A stretch of 64,000 nt of DNA, taken from the NCBI GenBank assembly GCA_947455215.1, contig CANGNA010000009.1, positions 1-64,000 of the forward strand, read 5' to 3'. Origin of the DNA: Chitinophagaceae bacterium (lineage in GTDB: Bacteria; Bacteroidota; Bacteroidia; Chitinophagales; Chitinophagaceae). The position numbers and the translations under genes are program-made. Shown in pieces: positions 62,245 through 64,000 of the stretch (positions within the stretch are counted from its first letter, which is position 1; each line of letters begins with the position of its first letter). The notes under the pieces were generated by a model that worked only from the letters and a program-made list of their open reading frames with translations, ran no database searches and had not been told where the DNA came from.

Positions 62245-62511
62245 ATGACAATGGCAAGCATGAGGAAGAGGTTGTCTGATTACATAGAAACAGCTGACGA
62301 TAACAAGATTAAGGCTATTTTTACGTTGGTTGAAAATGATATAGATAACGCACAGGGTATTGATGAATATGAACCGGGTAATTATTCCGAGGAATTTAAG
62401 GCTGAATTGGATAAACGATATTCCGATTATTTGAATGGAGAATCCCTGGTAAGCGAGGAAGAAGCTAATTACCGTATTGCGAACACCATAAAAAGTAAGC
62501 GGAGGAAATGA
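62245..62511 (+). CDS. Antitoxin-like protein of the third pair
   Basis: 88 aa; further in-frame ATGs at 62251 and 62260 could be the real start. MRKRLSDYIETADDNKIKAIFTLVENDID is a helical N-terminal block common in Bacteroidota antitoxins, followed by an acidic stretch and EEEANYRIANTIKSKRRK. Its stop overlaps the toxin start (ATGA). Confidence 0.65.
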   Translation: MTMASMRKRLSDYIETADDNKIKAIFTLVENDIDNAQGIDEYEPGNYSEEFKAELDKRYSDYLNGESLVSEEEANYRIANTIKSKRRK

Positions 62512-62804
62512 ACTATACCATTTTCTACCTGAAAAGAGCTATACAAGAGTATGATGATGCAATCGGTTGGTATGCGGAGCAAAGTGAGCGGGCTGCTTTA
62601 AATTTTCAAAAGGCAGTAGCTGAAAAGACGGATATGCTGAAGTCTGTTCCCTCTATTTATAAAAGAACACATAAAGCTTTTCGTGAAGTAGCTTTGAATA
62701 AATATCCTTTCAGTGTTATTTATACCATTGATAGTGAAAATAAGATGGTGATCATATCTTCTATATTTCATCATAGCCGTAATCCACGGACGAAATTCAG
62801 GTAA
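62508..62804 (+). CDS. RelE/ParE-type toxin of the third pair
   Basis: 98 aa: YLKRAIQEYDDAIGWYAEQSERAALNFQKAVAEKTDMLKSVPSIYK, then FREVALNKYPFSVIYTIDSENKMVIISSIFHHSRNP. The last block is the typical RelE/ParE beta-sheet ending with the H-x-(R/K) pattern. ATGA overlap with the antitoxin. Confidence 0.78.
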   Translation: MNYTIFYLKRAIQEYDDAIGWYAEQSERAALNFQKAVAEKTDMLKSVPSIYKRTHKAFREVALNKYPFSVIYTIDSENKMVIISSIFHHSRNPRTKFR

Positions 62805-62905
62805 TATTTTCTTTATTTCATACTGACCTTCTACCTATTGATTACCCCTATAGCATTATTCCCGTTTCTGTAAACCAGTTACTTATCTCTTAGTTACAAT
62901 AAATG

Positions 62906-62913
62906 TACCTTTG
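62906..62913 (+). promoter_or_regulatory. -7 box of ribBA
   Basis: TACCTTTG, 23 nt before the ribBA ATG; no clear -33 element. Confidence 0.6.
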
Positions 62914-62936
62914 CACCCAATTTAGAGTAGTTTATT

Positions 62937-64000
62937 ATGCTGGATACTATAGAAGCGGCGCTGGAAGACCTTAAAAAAGGTAAATTGCTGATAGTTGTGG
63001 ATGACGAGGACCGCGAGAACGAAGGTGACTTTGTAACGGCGGCACGTAACGTAACCCCCGAGATCATCAACTTCATGTCTAAATACGGTCGCGGGCTCAT
63101 TTGTGCCCCGCTTACCGAAAGCCGTTGCGACGAGCTGAAGCTGAACCTGATGGTGGAAAACAATACAGTGCTCCACCAGACACCGTTCACCGTTTCTGTA
63201 GATCTGATAGGCAATGGTTGCACTACCGGCATATCGGCCCAGGACAGGGCCAAGACCGTGCAGGCATTGATAGACCCGGCCACTCGTCCTGACGACCTGG
63301 GCCGTCCCGGTCATATCTTCCCGCTGAGGGCTAAGAATGAAGGGGTATTGCGCCGTTCCGGTCATACCGAGGCCACTGTAGACCTGGCCCGCCTGGCGGG
63401 TATGGAGCCTGCAGGTGTGCTGGTAGAGATAATGAACGACGATGGTACCATGGCCCGTATGCCTCAGCTGTTGGAAATAGCCAAACAGTTCGATCTGAAG
63501 ATCATTTCTATAAAAGACCTTATTGAATACAGGTTGCAGCACGAATCACTAGTAGAGGAAGTGGTGAATGTGAAAATGCCTACCAAGCATGGCGATTTCC
63601 AGCTGTATGCCTTCAGGCAGGTAGCTACCGGCGAAAATCACCTGGCACTGGTAAAAGGTACCTGGGCACCAGATGAACCGGTGCTTACGCGTGTACACAG
63701 TTCCTGCTTTACAGGCGATATCCTGCACTCGCTGCGCTGCGATTGTGGCGACCAGCTGGCCGCAGCCATGGAAATGGTAGAGCGTGAAGGCAAGGGCGTG
63801 ATCTTATACATGAACCAGGAGGGTAGGGGTATAGGCTTGTTCAACAAGCTGAAAGCCTACAAGCTGCAGGAAGAAGGTAAAGATACCGTGGAAGCCAACC
63901 TGGCCCTGGGCTTTAAGAACGACCAGCGCGACTATGGTGTAGGTGCACAGATACTGCGCCACCTGGGTATAAGCAAGCTAAGACTGATGACCAATAACCC
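62937..64000 (+). CDS. ribBA: Bifunctional RibBA (DHBP synthase / GTP cyclohydrolase II), 3'-truncated by window end
   Basis: 354 codons are visible and the frame is open to the last base. Part 1 (residues 1-205) is 3,4-dihydroxy-2-butanone-4-phosphate synthase: [14 protein letters not shown] with catalytic acidic residues and [17 protein letters not shown]. Part 2 is GTP cyclohydrolase [26 protein letters not shown] with the three zinc Cys and [11 protein letters not shown]. It makes two first precursors of riboflavin. Up to about 50 residues of the C-terminus lie beyond the window. Confidence 0.95.
   Translation, partial: MLDTIEAALEDLKKGKLLIVVDDEDRENEGDFVTAARNVTPEIINFMSKYGRGLICAPLTESRCDELKLNLMVENNTVLHQTPFTVSVDLIGNGCTTGISAQDRAKTVQALIDPATRPDDLGRPGHIFPLRAKNEGVLRRSGHTEATVDLARLAGMEPAGVLVEIMNDDGTMARMPQLLEIAKQFDLKIISIKDLIEYRLQHESLVEEVVNVKMPTKHGDFQLYAFRQVATGENHLALVKGTWAPDEPVLTRVHSSCFTGDILHSLRCDCGDQLAAAMEMVEREGKGVILYMNQEGRGIGLFNKLKAYKLQEEGKDTVEANLALGFKNDQRDYGVGAQILRHLGISKLRLMTNN

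Overview
The window is a chromosomal segment from a member of the Bacteroidota, most likely a Chitinophagaceae-like lineage. The sequence signs are: repeated Bacteroidota-type promoter boxes (TAnnTTTG) just upstream of genes, few Shine-Dalgarno sequences, a PKD plus type IX secretion C-terminal tail on a secreted hydrolase, and families typical of the phylum (Porin_10-like barrel, GWxTD protein, DUF1573, WbqC, HYC_CC_PP, an AraC regulator with an N-terminal MxCxxC). No rRNA, tRNA, CRISPR array, complete insertion sequence or prophage was seen.

Layout. 0-10.4 kb: recR, two secreted hydrolase-like proteins, a VOC protein, a ParE/RelE-type toxin-antitoxin pair, clpB, a Uma2 nuclease-like protein, an ECF sigma factor with a Cys-rich membrane partner, and a DUF1573 protein. 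10.4-25.2 kb: a secreted GATase-like protein, a 0.9-kb non-coding stretch with a row of hairpins, a lone atpG, a molybdopterin-domain protein, two GT-C-type membrane glycosyltransferases, a Porin_10 barrel downstream of purine nucleoside phosphorylase, WbqC, GWxTD, SET-domain protein and dinB. 25.2-38.3 kb: the S10-spc ribosomal-protein operon (rpsJ to rplO), secY and map. Many of its spacers are long and hold strong stem-loops, and neither the str genes nor the alpha-operon genes flank it. 38.3-46.7 kb: small membrane proteins, then a copper/heavy-metal cluster on the minus strand (copA, HYC_CC_PP protein, two secreted HMA proteins, an outer-membrane protein). An AraC regulator with an HMA-like N-terminus lies 2.2 kb away, beyond a DUF4279-like protein, an LCMT-like methyltransferase and a YoeB toxin-antitoxin pair. 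46.9-64 kb: gyrA, a TPR protein, a fatty-acid desaturase, scpA, a biotin carboxylase, a gene interrupted by an in-frame stop, a serine hydrolase, a frameshifted antitoxin relic, an ABC-F ATPase, a sensor-like protein with a histidine-kinase dimerisation motif but no ATPase domain, a third toxin-antitoxin pair, and the 5' part of ribBA, which runs off the window.

Most of the window is core housekeeping. The points of interest are the structured spacers of the ribosomal operon, the metal-handling cluster with its candidate sensor, several degraded genes, and families of small intergenic repeats. All functional names rest on reading motifs by eye; no database search was run.
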